From positions 496,001 through 560,000 of the forward strand of contig CAKKTE020000278.1 in assembly GCA_920105625.2 (NCBI GenBank): a stretch of 64,000 bases of DNA, given 5' to 3'. Numbering within the stretch: the stretch's first letter is position 1; the number at the start of each line of letters is the position of its first letter. The notes under the pieces were generated by a model. It ran no database searches. It had not been told where the DNA came from and was given only the letters and a program-made list of their open reading frames with translations. The DNA is from Clusia tigrina. Its lineage: Eukaryota; Arthropoda; Insecta; Diptera; Clusiidae. The translations under genes were made by a program, and so were the position numbers. Below are positions 23,651 through 35,135 of the stretch, piece after piece.

Positions 23651-25714
23651 ATAACCTAACAACCGTAACCTTTGAATAATTACAAAAATGGATCTTCAAA
23701 TATAGTATAATGTATAGTCTGACTATTATATCTGACAAATTGTTCTGAAAGAAAACAGAGTGTGTTGGTTTACAGCGTTTTAGTTTTCTCCGTTGCTAAT
23801 TTTCCTTCATTGGGTCTCTGGAACCGACTGTTTTGATAGTTGGTTTATGAGTACATGTCCTCATAACTTCTTGCACAGTAATGATATGAAATTTTAGTGG
23901 AGTATTTTAAGTGTAGGCATTGCATAATGTTTATGATGCAGTGTCCAAAATTACCATGTGATAATTCCATATTGGCACGGTAACTTTCTGTATATCTGAA
24001 TTTTATTGTGAAAAGAAAAATTGGATTGTTTTCCTAAAAGCTAGTATAGTTGTGTAAATCTGTTTTATAAGACTTGCGCATCAATTATCAAGTAGGATCT
24101 TAGTGCTGTTTATGGTTAGGTTCTCTTCACCTGTTCTCCTGTTGGCATATATTTTGAACTTTTGAATCATGGTCCTAATAAACTGATATATTATTTTATT
24201 TCCTTTTCGTACTTTACATAGAAATATCGGTCATTTATATCGATTTTTAGAAGGATATAGAAATCTAGAGGTAGATATAGTTTTATTTGGGCAAGAGTCC
24301 ATCGTGCTCTACCAAATGCTTTTGCAACGTCAACATATTTTTGTGTCAGTTTCTGTTGTGATTTTATGTTCATCATGTTGTGATTTTATGTTCTTCATGG
24401 CAGAGATTTAATTTTGTTCTTTGTGAGATGGGCTCAAGGCGGTCAAAAACTAATTTTTAAAGTATGCAAATTTCAAGTTTGTAAATTCGATGTGACTCGT
24501 TCCAGACATTAGTGGATATTACCTTCACATTTGAAGTTTATGGTATATGCTAATCGTTTTCAACCCATTTCTTACATACTAAAACACAAAAATAATACAA
24601 TTTTCTCTGAAACATCACCTATTCTATGTTTTACAATAATATGGAGCACAAAAACGGATTTTTATGCCTCAAAAATATTGAAAATATCATTTATTCTATA
24701 AAAATACGTAAAATATAATTAAAGTTGTATGACAACTCTTTGGAAAAAGTAAACATCAAAAATAGATTCCTCGACCCAAAAATCTGTAAGTTTGTAATAA
24801 CTTACCAAATAATTAAAAAATAACGGTATTTTCTTATCCTCATTAATAGGGTGTTCACAAGTTTACCAACTTTAAATGCGTATAAAAAAAAATCAAAACA
24901 TGATGGAAAAAACCACTAATAGGGTTTTATTTTGGAAGTTGTGAACTTTCATTTTCTTTTAGTTTCATCCCATTCCCTTTCTGAAAGTTTCATTTTGTAC
25001 CACAGAGATATTAATAGCTGTTACCACCGCCCTATTTAAATGTTTCCTATAAAATAGTAATATGATATAAAAATCAGCCAACAACTCTCTTCCATAGACC
25101 TTGCTTATTTTTTGCCTTCTATTCTTGTTTAGCATGGATTTTATTTGCATTGTTCTCATAAATACTTATGTAACGCGATTGAAATCGCACATAGTAGGTG
25201 GCAAGGGAAAATCTCCTCTTCTTAATCGTTTTTGACGGTTGTTAATTTTGTTATTCGTAACTTTTCTTGTAGCTAAGACATGTTTTCATCCTTAAACTCA
25301 ATCATTTCAATATTTTTACATTCTTATAAAAACCAATATTTTCGACTTCATTGGAAATGCTCATATTCCAAATACGTTGCTCAAAATATATATTCGAAGG
25401 CCAATAAAGCCAATAAATCTATTCTTCAATTTCTACTTTTATAAAGCCAATAAATCTATTCTTCAATTTCTACTTTTATTTATTATGGTATAATGGTTTT
25501 AATCGCTAACGTACATAAATGCAGTTTCGACTTCGTTTTTATTCGCAATTATTGTTTTTATGTTTACACAATATTTTTATCCCTAAAATAATGGTACTCC
25601 TATACTATAGTTACTGTATTAAAGTATATGAAATTAGGGGGAAATCAAACTTAGGTGCCTAGGAAAGTGCAGGTACTTTACCCCTTTATTCTTACCAGAG
25701 ACCACAGAGACGCG
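23651..25714. other. No gene recognised
   Basis: Strongly AT-rich, many poly-A/T runs, no coding motif. A 37-bp stretch is duplicated in tandem at about 25,402-25,475 (AAGCCAATAAATCTATTC unit). Confidence 0.45.
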
Positions 25715-25850
25715 ACACTAAAAGTCTCTCGTTTTGCGCACACTTACACATGCGCAAAACTGCAGTAGTGTAGCTGATTTTCTTCAGAACCAATGATAAA
25801 CAAACCTGTCCATATAAGCAACTAATGATGAACAGACAGTGGCGGTTCTC
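25715..25850. repeat. Dispersed repeat module, copy 1
   Basis: Similar in order and spacing to 36,945-37,070. Shared blocks: GTTTTGC-CACAC, CTGCAAAACTG-AGTAGTGT, GCTGATT-CTTCAGAA, CCAAT-ATAAACAA, CCATATA-GCAACTAATGAT. No coding capacity. The class is unknown. Confidence 0.65.
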
Positions 25851-25855
25851 TGTGT

Positions 25856-27651
25856 TCTCTGATTCTTAATCAGTCACAAAACTCAACACAGGCACATATG
25901 TGCCGAGTATGAGTAAAGATTCAGAGCTATTCACAGAGAAAACTGAAAGCTCTCTGAGTGGCACATGAGATTTTTATTGAGACGACCTCGATACCAGGTC
26001 ACAGCGAAATAAAAAGAAATAGCAGCTCGCGCTCCTGAATTTGGTTGCTCGTCTGTATGCTCCTATTCATCTCCTTATTGAGAAACTCAGGAGTCATAGG
26101 GGTCCGTGAAAAATATCCACTGATTCCAAAAAACCAAACTCTGTTGAAGCATCGTCAGCTGCTGCAGAAGTACTAACTGGCGTTGACAGAGTGTTATTCG
26201 TCACCTCTTCTCCGGCAATAACACACACTTCATCGTGTTCTGCAAGCAAACCTATGGCACCTCCAACGCTCTCTTGCAACACCGAAAAACATAATTTCCA
26301 GCCTGAAATTTGTCCAATAGTATACATAATTAACAATGTACATACACGCAAAACTCAGTTCACTTCACTACATTACCTGAAACCCTACAGCTGCTGCGTC
26401 AAAGGATGGGAGCGCTTGCTTCCCCATCTACGTTAAAGATGTTGATGTGGGTTGGCCTCCGCTTGTTACTCGCTGCTCCACTCTGATGTTGCGTGCTCGG
26501 CTATGCAGCTGGTTTTTTCAGTGGCCAAGGGACTGTTTTGAAAATTATATATGCACAGGCGTAAATCATTGATAATTTATTAATATTCTATATTTTTGCT
26601 AACTTACTTCTTTCCATTTTTCTGACGTGTTAATCGGACCACGCATTGCATTTAAAGATGTAGCCACTTTATTAGCATTGCACGAGGAACCCGGGGGTTA
26701 TTTCGTGCCTGCAGCTACGAGTGCCTTTGGCAAAATGCGACAAAAAATGCAGCTGCTCTTGCGTGGTCCTTTTATTTTTCCTGGTTTTAAATAAAAGATA
26801 ATTATAATTTTCTTCCAATTTCCAAAATTAAATGCAAACACTTACATATTCAATTCCGAGTGCCCAACTTCATGAATCAGCTGATAAAATACAGAACGAA
26901 AATAATTCACCACTGGAGGAGAATTTAACTTGCTTTCTGCTTGAGATGTCAAAAATCTGCTGACAAAAATCATATCTGGCTTAAGACAGATCTCAAGTGA
27001 CACAGCTCGCGCGAATAGAGGTGTTTGTTTCCTCTCAGCAATTGTGACAAGAACTGAAGTGTGAACGTGACGTCACGAAAAACCAATTAACAGAAACACA
27101 TGGTAGAAGGACCACGGTGGAAGGAATGTAAAATTGCGGTATTACTAACCCTCTATTCCCGCGAACTATCTCAATTGAGATATGTTTCAATAGAGACACG
27201 ATTTTTGTAAGTCCATTTTGTGGCATCTTTGCAAAGCCAACTGTCTCAAACAGAAAGGGAAGAAAAGTGAATTTACCTCCCCTGGTGAAAAAGTTACCTT
27301 GTGTCCTTTATCAGATGATGCATGAAGCCGGACAGATGGAGCTTGTAATTCAAAAATGTGGACGCTTGCAACAAAGTGAAGAACTAATCATTTGTATTTG
27401 ATTTCGGAAATTGGAACAAAATTGTAAATTTATTTTATTTAAAACCAAAAACTCGCTCCACAATAGCGATTTCTTTTCTATTTCACTGACTTCACTCTCA
27501 CCTTTTTGCAAACACTTTCTTTTCTTTTCGCTGTGACCTGCTGGTTGTCTCAATAAAAATATCATTGTCAGCCAGAGAGTTTCCAGTTTTCTACGCGAAT
27601 AGCTCTGAGTCATGACTGTGTTGAGTTTTGTGACTGAACAAGAATAGAGGA
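25856..27651. mobile_element. Candidate DNA transposon with inverted termini, carrying a Myb/SANT-like relic
   Basis: A perfect 21-bp inverted repeat (25,871-25,891 beginning CAGTCACAAAAC; 27,616-27,636 on the opposite strand) extends outward imperfectly through CTCT-ATTCTT, giving ends of about 34 bp. The interior encodes a minus-strand Myb/SANT-type segment, which in animals often accompanies PIF/Harbinger-type transposons. No DDE transposase was recognised and I could not settle a target duplication, so the outer limits are approximate. Confidence 0.5.
26608..26770 (-). pseudogene. Myb/SANT-like (Zeste/NAIF-type) domain exon, frameshifted
   Basis: The minus strand reads RTTQEQLHFLSHFAKG at the 5' side and LNAMRGPINTSEKWKE at the 3' side. 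These are the first and third helices of the Myb/SANT-like DNA-binding domain seen in Zeste-type regulators and Harbinger accessory proteins. The two halves lie in different frames, with tandem stops between them (about 26,670-26,680). A good donor GTAAGTT follows (26,607-26,601). A possible next exon starts after the acceptor TTTCAG at 26,303-26,304 and stays open to 26,094. The next exon's translation has no motif I recognise. Most likely a decayed transposon-associated gene; a host gene with a sequencing indel is the alternative. Confidence 0.5.
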
Positions 27652-29679
27652 GTTAGTCTAATCCTTCATATGGGTATTTTCGATCTTTATATTTAAATTG
27701 TTCGTAAACCTCACGTTGATGATACTCATAAAAAATGTCAAAACAAAATTATAAAAATAAATAAGAGTAAAAGAAAACACGAAAATAGAGAAAATTTCTG
27801 TATTCATTATTAATCGTTACTCTAAATAACAATAGGAATATTCACCACACGTTTCAATTGCCTAAATTTAAGCTGGTATAATAAAGCGTCGAAAATACAA
27901 CTTTATTACATTATTGGTACTGTGTGATATTTTAGTCTTTGGCATGACTAAGGGTAATTTTACTATAATATTATCATCATCTGCTTTCGAGCATACTATA
28001 AACACCAATATAATAATAAATAAAACTATCATTGACTGCTATGATTAATTGCTTTTATTAGACTATATGGCAAAGTACGCGAACAAAGTAATTTCTAAAA
28101 CTAACTTGTAATAATTACTGAGCTTCGAAATTTCTATGTTGATGAATATTTCCGAGAAGAGGAGTCGTGAAATATATGAATATGATATGAAACCGATATT
28201 TCAACTTTAAAGTTAAATTTGATTTTTTGCAGTGAATATGGAATGGATTGCGAAACATTTATTGGTGGCAGATAGCGTCCAGCACTGTACATTTTGTTAC
28301 CGCACCACTAGAATGATGCAGTGTGGTGACCGCGGCTAGCTCACCGCAATGGTCGTGGTCCTTAACCCGCCACACTGCATCGGGTGGGACAACTCTACAA
28401 AAAAAATTTCAACTCACATTTTTGCCTAGCATCCTCCTCTACGACGACAAGCGAGCCCGCCCCATATTGTCCGCCTTAGCCTAACATTTTCAACATAAAA
28501 TTAAACACACTAAACATTCTACTTGTACTTAAATAAATAACATATATATACACGTATGCTTAATAATACCTACATACACGTGAATTCTTAATAATACCTA
28601 TGTATACACGCGTGTACTTAACAAATATATACTTATCTCTAGGGGCGGGCGGCAGCCTCCTTTTCCTCCGATACTCGAATGGGGTGGGCCGGAACAATCA
28701 GTTATCCCTCTTATGGGATGGGCCGGAAACAAGCGGTTATTATATTCAGCACACTCAATAATCAAGGTAAACTTTCTAACGCCAACTCTTTAAACTAAAC
28801 TAACACTTTAAATTGATTCAAAATTTTAACGTTTATTTTCTACACATGTACATTGTAATTGAATTCAAAAATTTTTTGGAATCTTTCACACGTCAAATAT
28901 ATCCGAGACGAGAGACTATCCATACAAAATCCGACACGAAATGCAAATAAAAAAAATCTTAATATTTTCGCTCCAAAAATTCTCCACAGTCAAACACAAA
29001 ATTCAAACGCGTGCGGCAACCAAAATTTTTCGACACAACTTCCTTCCTAAACACTTAACACCTTATCGCCCCGTTTTTTCTCTACCACTGCCTTATATGA
29101 TTTTTTTCCTCTCTCCTGAAACCGTATCTTTTTCATTTCCTCGGCCTCTTCCGCTATTCCATCAGTGACCGCTCCAGCGGTCGAGGCGGTCAGTCACCTT
29201 TCTTTAGAATTTCTACTATTCTGAGGCAGCGCCATCTGTACCTCAGAATCGTCTGGTAGGTTTCAGCCTGGCCGCATTCACCAGCAAAGCGGACAAGTGG
29301 AAGGAACAAAAGAAGGAGAGGAGCAAAACAAACATAGAGACGGTAGACGCCAAAACAACGATCGCAACAATTTATATCTCCAGGAGAGTTTGACTTTACT
29401 GTCGGCTTTATGTCAAAATTGAGGAGAGCGGTGATAAGCGAAGGAAAAAAACTGCAGCTGGTATAACAACAAAGGAAAAATTCTATGCGTAAATGCAAAT
29501 TGTTGCTTCTCAACTTACTACAGTTGCATATATCTAGTGTGGATGGGATCGAAATTATATTGGGGTCAGGAGACCGCTTGATGAGCTGTGATTATGAATT
29601 TAGGAGATTTTTTATATTGCGAATTACGATTTATTATTATAATGAAAAGCAGAAAAAAAATATATTGTTATTTTTGATT
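27652..29679. other. No gene recognised
   Basis: AT-rich except for a GC-richer block at 28,276-28,740. That block has a near-duplicate GGTGGGCCGGAA / GATGGGCCGGAA motif 50 bp apart and, at 28,540-28,620, a short tandem of CTTAATAATACCTA units. Open frames near 28,859-29,168 and 29,190-29,513 lack motifs. About 29,160-29,480 may be LINE 5' sequence. Confidence 0.35.
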
Positions 29680-30622
29680 ACTGAGGGGCGTCCGAAAAAC
29701 TTTGTAGATGGGCGAACACATATGGAACGCAACTGTTGCTCTTCACAAAAATACTTCAAACTGCCGAGGCTTAACGGTCAGGGGCTCTCACTATCATCCA
29801 GGGTAAAATATCTTGGTGTCATATTGGAACCCAAACTTAGTTGGAAAGCGTGCATCGATGAACGAGTACAGGAGGCCTGTGTGGCTTTCTGTACTTGCAA
29901 CCGATACTTGACAAAAAATGGGGTCTTAGAAGTGTGCTATGGATGTACAATATGGTGGTGCGGCCGATCTGGATATACGGCTTCGTAGTTTGGTGGCAAG
30001 CTCCCAGAATGGGCTACAATCTCACGAAACTATAAAAAAAAACCAGCGCAACGCGTGCATTGCAAATACAGGAGCCTGGCGCATTTGTCCGGGGGTTTCT
30101 TTGACGAGATTCTAAACCTCCTCCCTACTTATTGTATTTCCGCACAAAGGGCACTAAGACTCAGGGAATCCGGTAACTGGAGGGATACCCTGCATGGGCA
30201 TGGTAGTATTTTGAGACAACTACCACCAGGCATAGTATCCTCGAAAACCGACTTCTTCGTTCGCTATCTGGATTTTGCGGGCACACAATTCTACCAAGTA
30301 GGAAAGACTGGAAAAAGGGAAAGGTGCTGGCGAAAACGGGTACGCCAATTTTCACCGATGGTTCCAAGATGGAATCTAGAGTGGGTGCGGAAATATTTTC
30401 AGAACCTCGCTCGCTTGAGACTCAAATATCTCGGAAATCCTTTTCGGGAGAGTCTAGCGCATTGCTCTAGCTTAGAAATTTCAGACCTATCGAACTTTGC
30501 CAGTAACTTCGGATGGTTGTAAATGTAGAAAAGCATATTACCATATTCTTTAAGCTCGCGATGACATGGCTACAAAACGGCACTATTGCTAATTGGGGCA
30601 AGCCATTTTACCTACCTACCTA
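29680..30622 (+). pseudogene. LINE relic with RT thumb, RNase H and (CCTA)n tail
   Basis: 29,750-29,990 stays open and encodes FKLPRLNGQGL...SSRVKYLGVILEPKLSW, the RT thumb of RNase H-bearing LINEs. Other frames continue with VWWQAPRMG (about 29,990) and TPIFTDGSKMESRVGAEIF (about 30,340-30,400), the start of RNase H with its D-G-S. The element ends in GCAAGCCATTTTACCTACCTACCTA at about 30,598-30,622, a simple CCTA tail that marks the 3' terminus. It is 5' truncated (no endonuclease or RT palm) with several frameshifts. Confidence 0.72.
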
Positions 30623-31385
30623 AGATTACTGAATTACAAAATTTGCATCTGATTTAAGCACAACTTTTTTTTGTCAACAACTTTTACACGAAAATATCTT
30701 GCAATCGTTTGTTATTGTCGATATTTAACCTCTTTCAGGAGATGTTTTGTTTAGTTCTTTCTATAAAGTACTTTTAAAATTGATTTAGGCAGTTCACAAG
30801 GCATTTTATTTGGTTTTATGTGTCGTATGTATGTGTATTATTTTTAGAACCGTTGTCTCAGCATTATTGCTGATTCTTTGCAGCCTATGTTTATGGAGTG
30901 TGGTATTCTTTCAGCTGATTTTGTTTATATATTCATTTTTCCAATTTTATATTCGTGCGGCCAACTGTCAAAAATTTAAAATTAAAAGAAAAATGGCGAT
31001 AGGAAGAAAACGATTGACGCAATGGTGAATACGATTGATTAAATGGAAAGTATGTTTACTGAGAAGCGACCAATTAAATCGTCTTCCTTTTCACTATAGT
31101 TGGACTTGGTCGTTCAGCTGACTGATCCGCTCATTCTCGTTCACTGAGCATATTGAACTAGGTCGTTCATATAGTTCAGTTGCTCAGATAGTTCAGTTGC
31201 GGTCAGTATGTCATGATTTTTAAAACATGTCACTAGCTCACCTACTCAATTTAATCATTCGTTCGTTCGTTCATAAGAAGTGAATGAAAGCAGAGAGCAA
31301 TACTTGCACTTGGCGTTTTTTGTGTCTTCGTTCCGAACAAAATGTCCCTATAATTCTTATATCTGCTCATATGAGTGAATAAACG
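30623..31385. other. No gene recognised; GTTC-rich stretch
   Basis: About 31,090-31,280 is rich in GTTCAGTT and TCGTTCGTTC motifs, echoed at 35,075-35,135. This may be a diverged dispersed repeat. No coding motif. Confidence 0.4.
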
Positions 31386-31394
31386 GTTGAACCA

Positions 31395-32560
31395 CAAGAA
31401 TGATAGAATAGAAGATTGCGTCAATGCTGGTACGAAAATTTCCGCTCTCTGCGCATGTCGTCATAAGGCGCACACGAAATGAGGGAACAGCCAAAATGCA
31501 TACATTTATATGTGAGAAATGTGATCATTTCTGGTTAATATTAAATATTTTAATATTTATCGCATTTAATGAATATATTTATAGAAATAAATGTGAAATA
31601 AAATGTTTCAATTGATTTGGCATTAAAATTTTTTTTCTATTCAATAATTTGTTGGTTAAATTTGTGTCGCGAAAGTTGTTATTTTGTGTTTTGGTGCGAC
31701 AACAGGAATATAAAATGAAATAATTATGGGAAGTGTAACAAAAAAAAAAACACTTTTACATATAATACATACAGATATGTATGCATACAGATATGTATGC
31801 ATATACATACGAGTATATACTCGTATATGTAATTCTAAATACAAAGGCTTAAGCTAAACAAATTTTGTTAAGTTTTTATGATATTTACAATAAAAAAATA
31901 AAATATTAAACTTGACTCCTGTAGAAGTGAAGCAACCACTTTTTTGTTGAGCCTTTGCAGCAGCTTCAGTTGAATTTATGCTATGGGCTCTATATTTTCG
32001 TTCAAAGATGGAAGAGTGCGTGGCCTTAAATGCCTTCTCATTGCAAGTCCTGTAAAAAAACATTTTTAAAATTGAATCAATATATTTTTTAAAAAAAATT
32101 ACTCTCAACCTTCAAATTTTTCTTATGAAAAAAGTCTTCATCAAGATATTCCATGCAAACTCGGCAAGTATAGGGATTAAATGCTGTGTTTTGCTTAAAA
32201 ATTTCACCCACATATTTATTTTCCTTTGGAAAACGGAAGAAACTTACGCACATTATTAGAATTCCAAACTAGGCATTTCATTTTTATTATATACCAATTT
32301 ATTAAATCAGTACACAAATTTACTATTTCTTTCTTGGTACATGAAAATCCGGTTAATCCGCTGTTTAATTAAGTACTTTTTATCGAAAGAGTTTTCAGAT
32401 AATTTGTACTCGTTTACTTTCAAATGAATTTGTTAAGTTATATATTAACAAAGTTTTTTAAAGCCCCTTTGACGTCACAGCCAATCAGCTGTGCTGTGTT
32501 TTTGTCGAGAGAGGAATAGCGGACCTGCGCATGGCGTAATCTTCTATTCTATCATTCTTG
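31395..32560 (-). mobile_element. DNA transposon (1166 bp), 26-bp TIRs, perfect 9-bp target duplication
   Basis: The termini are inverted copies: 31,395-31,420 begins CAAGAATGATAGAATAG and 32,535-32,560 is its reverse complement with one mismatch. Both sides carry GTTGAACCA (31,386-31,394 and 32,561-32,569), a perfect 9-bp direct duplication that fixes the boundaries. A 9-bp duplication is typical of Mutator-like elements, whereas the interior carries a THAP-like coding relic more usual in P-type elements. The element is too short to encode a full transposase, so it is a non-autonomous deletion derivative. Confidence 0.85.
31854..32300 (-). pseudogene. THAP-like zinc-finger N-terminus inside the 9-bp-TSD transposon
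   Basis: On the minus strand an ATG near 32,277 opens a short frame with an early Cys. After a one-frame jump, SFFRFPKENKYVG...NPYTC-x2-C...DEDFF follows. This is the order of a THAP finger (Cys pair, FPK, a late C-x2-C/H pair, then a D/F-rich end). A likely intron of about 70 bp (acceptor TTTTTTTACAG near 32,050) leads to an open stretch at 32,049-31,854. The first half of the finger is out of frame with the second, and the final His is a Cys. The remainder of a transposase is absent. THAP is an inference from motif order. Confidence 0.4.
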
Positions 32561-32569
32561 GTTGAACCA

Positions 32570-33446
32570 GTGTGCACTAAGAAGGTGGCCGCAAGGCTAC
32601 AACAATTCTACAACAACAACAATTTTTGGATTTGAAAAAATATTTAATATTGTGTGTGCTAGCGGATCAGTGGAACAAGTGGCCCGACTACTCCCGACAA
32701 TGGGCGGCCGCCAGCGGCAGTGAATAACAATATGCATGTGCAGTGAATTTTAGAAGATGCTTGGCCAAAGGTAACAAATGATTTTCTTATAAAAATGTAA
32801 ACCTTTTTTACAATTATTTATTATTTAGGAAAAGCAGACACGTAATTTATTTATTCAATTTAACGCAAATCCGGCATCCTATTTCAACCCCCCAACAGGA
32901 ACTGCAACTAAATGGTATAATTGCTAATTTTCAGGCAGCTTAAATTTTTGATAATTTTTTACTTACCGTTAACAACTATGAGGATTATGCAGAGAAGCGC
33001 AACAATACACTGCCGAAATCGTAAGAGCCCATGCAAATAAAACGCAGTTCAAACGCATTGGATACCTATAAATAATACCGCATTGGATACCTATAAATGA
33101 TACCTTTAAATAATAGACAGCAGGGCCCACTTCCTATGTTAGTAAAGTTGCATCATTTAAAGCAATAATACTTGTGAAAATACCCCCAATATTGAATATA
33201 TGTAGAAGGGCAACAACAAGAGAGTATATCCAATAAAGTATTAATTTTTTTATTTTATAACATTGTTTTCTTACTAGCAGTGTGCACTAACTATTTAGAT
33301 GCGCCCTGTTTCAAAATATGTTTACAACCCTGATCTCAAATAAAAGCTTCGAAGCTTTTGAGGCAACGTTAAAACGAAAACAAGAAGAAGAGAAATTCTC
33401 CCTTGCGACTACCTTTTAGGTGTGCCCTGGGTTGAACCATATGAAT
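32570..33446. other. No gene recognised
   Basis: AT-rich with a CAACAACAAC run at about 32,600-32,620 and a direct near-repeat of GCATTGGATACCTATAAAT around 33,056-33,105. Confidence 0.4.
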
Positions 33447-33521
33447 AAGTGAGCAAGTGAGAAAGTGAGCAAGTGAGTAAGTGAGAAAGCAAGGGAGCAA
33501 GGGAGCAAGTGAGCTAGTGAA
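33447..33521. repeat. 8-bp tandem repeat (GTGAGCAA)n
   Basis: About nine units of GTGAGCAA and variants (GTGAGAAA, GTGAGTAA, GGGAGCAA). A minisatellite-like array with no obvious function. Confidence 0.85.
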
Positions 33522-34539
33522 GTATTTTGTACAACAGATCTGAACCAAAATACATTTACCAGGTATTATTAATAGAAGACCGCTCTTCAAATGTCGTTCT
33601 CTCACAGTCATAATAAGTGTCAAAATGAATAAACAGTGTTGCTTCTTTTGTAAATTTTGGCCGCTATTTTCGGGCTTTGCACTTTTTTTCGTAATAAGTA
33701 AAAATTTAAGTGACCTTTTTTTGTTTGTTTCATTTATTATTATTTACAAACAAAATTATAGATACAACAACTCATACAACAACTAATACAATTCAATAGT
33801 ATTTTTTATATTTTATTATGGCCCATTATTCTATGTTCTTTTTTAGTTGTTAATTGTCTATTTAAATATTTAATTCGAAAATACATTCGACATTTGATCG
33901 GCTTGAGTGCAGCAATCTACATTAATAACTGTATAGCACAGTTCCTGAGTTAGATTTAAAACTGAAGGAACTGCATACTGTGAGAGTATTGGTATTTTAG
34001 TCACTGGACATTGCCCAAATTGCACACATTTTCCAATAAAGAATCCGGCTGCAAACGGTTTTCCAATGTACCATTAAAACTAATGGCACTGAATTTAGAA
34101 AGAGTTGTGGCGTCTTCCGGGTTATTTACAAAATCAGTATTCACATAATGTTTTTCACACACTTTTGATTTTTCTTGTAACTTTTTAATTACTTCCTGTA
34201 TTATGGCAAATAACACAACGATAATGCACCATATTAATTTTTATTATAGTTTAATTATTTTTTTAAAGTGATTTTCACTACACTTTTGAAGCCGACGACA
34301 ATAATTTACTTGTTTCACTATTTCCCTTTTTTAGTTTGTACGCGTATAAGTTAAATATCTCCTGCATCTATCTGAAAATATAAAAATATTTAATTTTTAT
34401 TTTAATTTTATTATTATAACGTCCTTCTCCTTCGAGCTTCTGTCAATTAAAAGAAACGAGCTCTTGTACTCGGGTTCTTTTAATATGTTTTCACCGCCGA
34501 CAATCGCATTGTGACAACGCTTCGAGGCGGCATTACGCG
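33522..34539. other. No gene recognised
   Basis: A minus-strand frame at 34,001-34,216, continuing with a frameshift to about 33,890, gives Cys-containing peptides that I cannot place. The rest is AT-rich. Confidence 0.35.
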
Positions 34540-34975
34540 ACAGCGTTTCACTTGGCGGCATCGACATACAACATATGTCTTGCCAATTCCTCCGGCACAG
34601 AGAACCATCACCGTCTACCGTATCTACGCGTAGTGGCTGTGCCGCGGACTCTGTTGCAGCGTATTTCGTTCAATACTTTCCACTGCTGCGCAAGCGCATG
34701 GCGCCAATGCTCTTACTCATGTATTTACTCGCATTCCGAGAACCAGCACCTTCCACCGTGCTTCTGCGCAGCAGATCCTGTCGCACCATATTTCGTATCG
34801 CTGCGCAAGCGCATGTCGCCAATGCCCTTTGTCATGTGTTTTCTCGGGGACTGAGAACAACCACGTGCCGCTGCGCAGCGGATGGCAGCAGACCCTGCTG
34901 CAGCATATTTCGTACAATGCTTTGTACCGCTGCGCTAGTGCACGGCGCCAACGACATGCAACACGTGTGTTGCTA
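34540..34975. repeat. GC-rich tandem array, about 3.5 units of 115-130 bp
   Basis: The word TATTTCGT recurs at 34,662, 34,789 and 34,906 (intervals 127 and 117). Each time it is followed by CGCTGCGCAAGCGCATGGCG-like sequence and preceded by a CTGCGCAGC palindrome and CCGTG. The surroundings are more than 65% AT, so the block stands out sharply. Open frames here run on both strands only because stops are rare in GC-rich repeats. Confidence 0.7.
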
Positions 34976-35135
34976 GCTTATACAAATTTGTTAAGAGAGC
35001 AGATTTGACACATATGTTGACCGTTTTCCTCTCACTGTCTCAATAACCCTGGTAAATGTATTTTGGATCTGAACTAGTCCAGTTAGTTCAGTTCAGTGAA
35101 ATAGATAAGTTAGTTCGTTCGGTCGTTCACTACCC

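Noticed and set aside
33890..34216. Cys-containing minus-strand reading that looked like a secreted protein
   Set aside because: Broken by a stop and a frameshift, and not matched to any family I know.
34552..34976. Frames of 100 and 133 codons in the GC-rich block
   Set aside because: They follow the tandem repeat and arise because stop codons are rare in GC-rich DNA.
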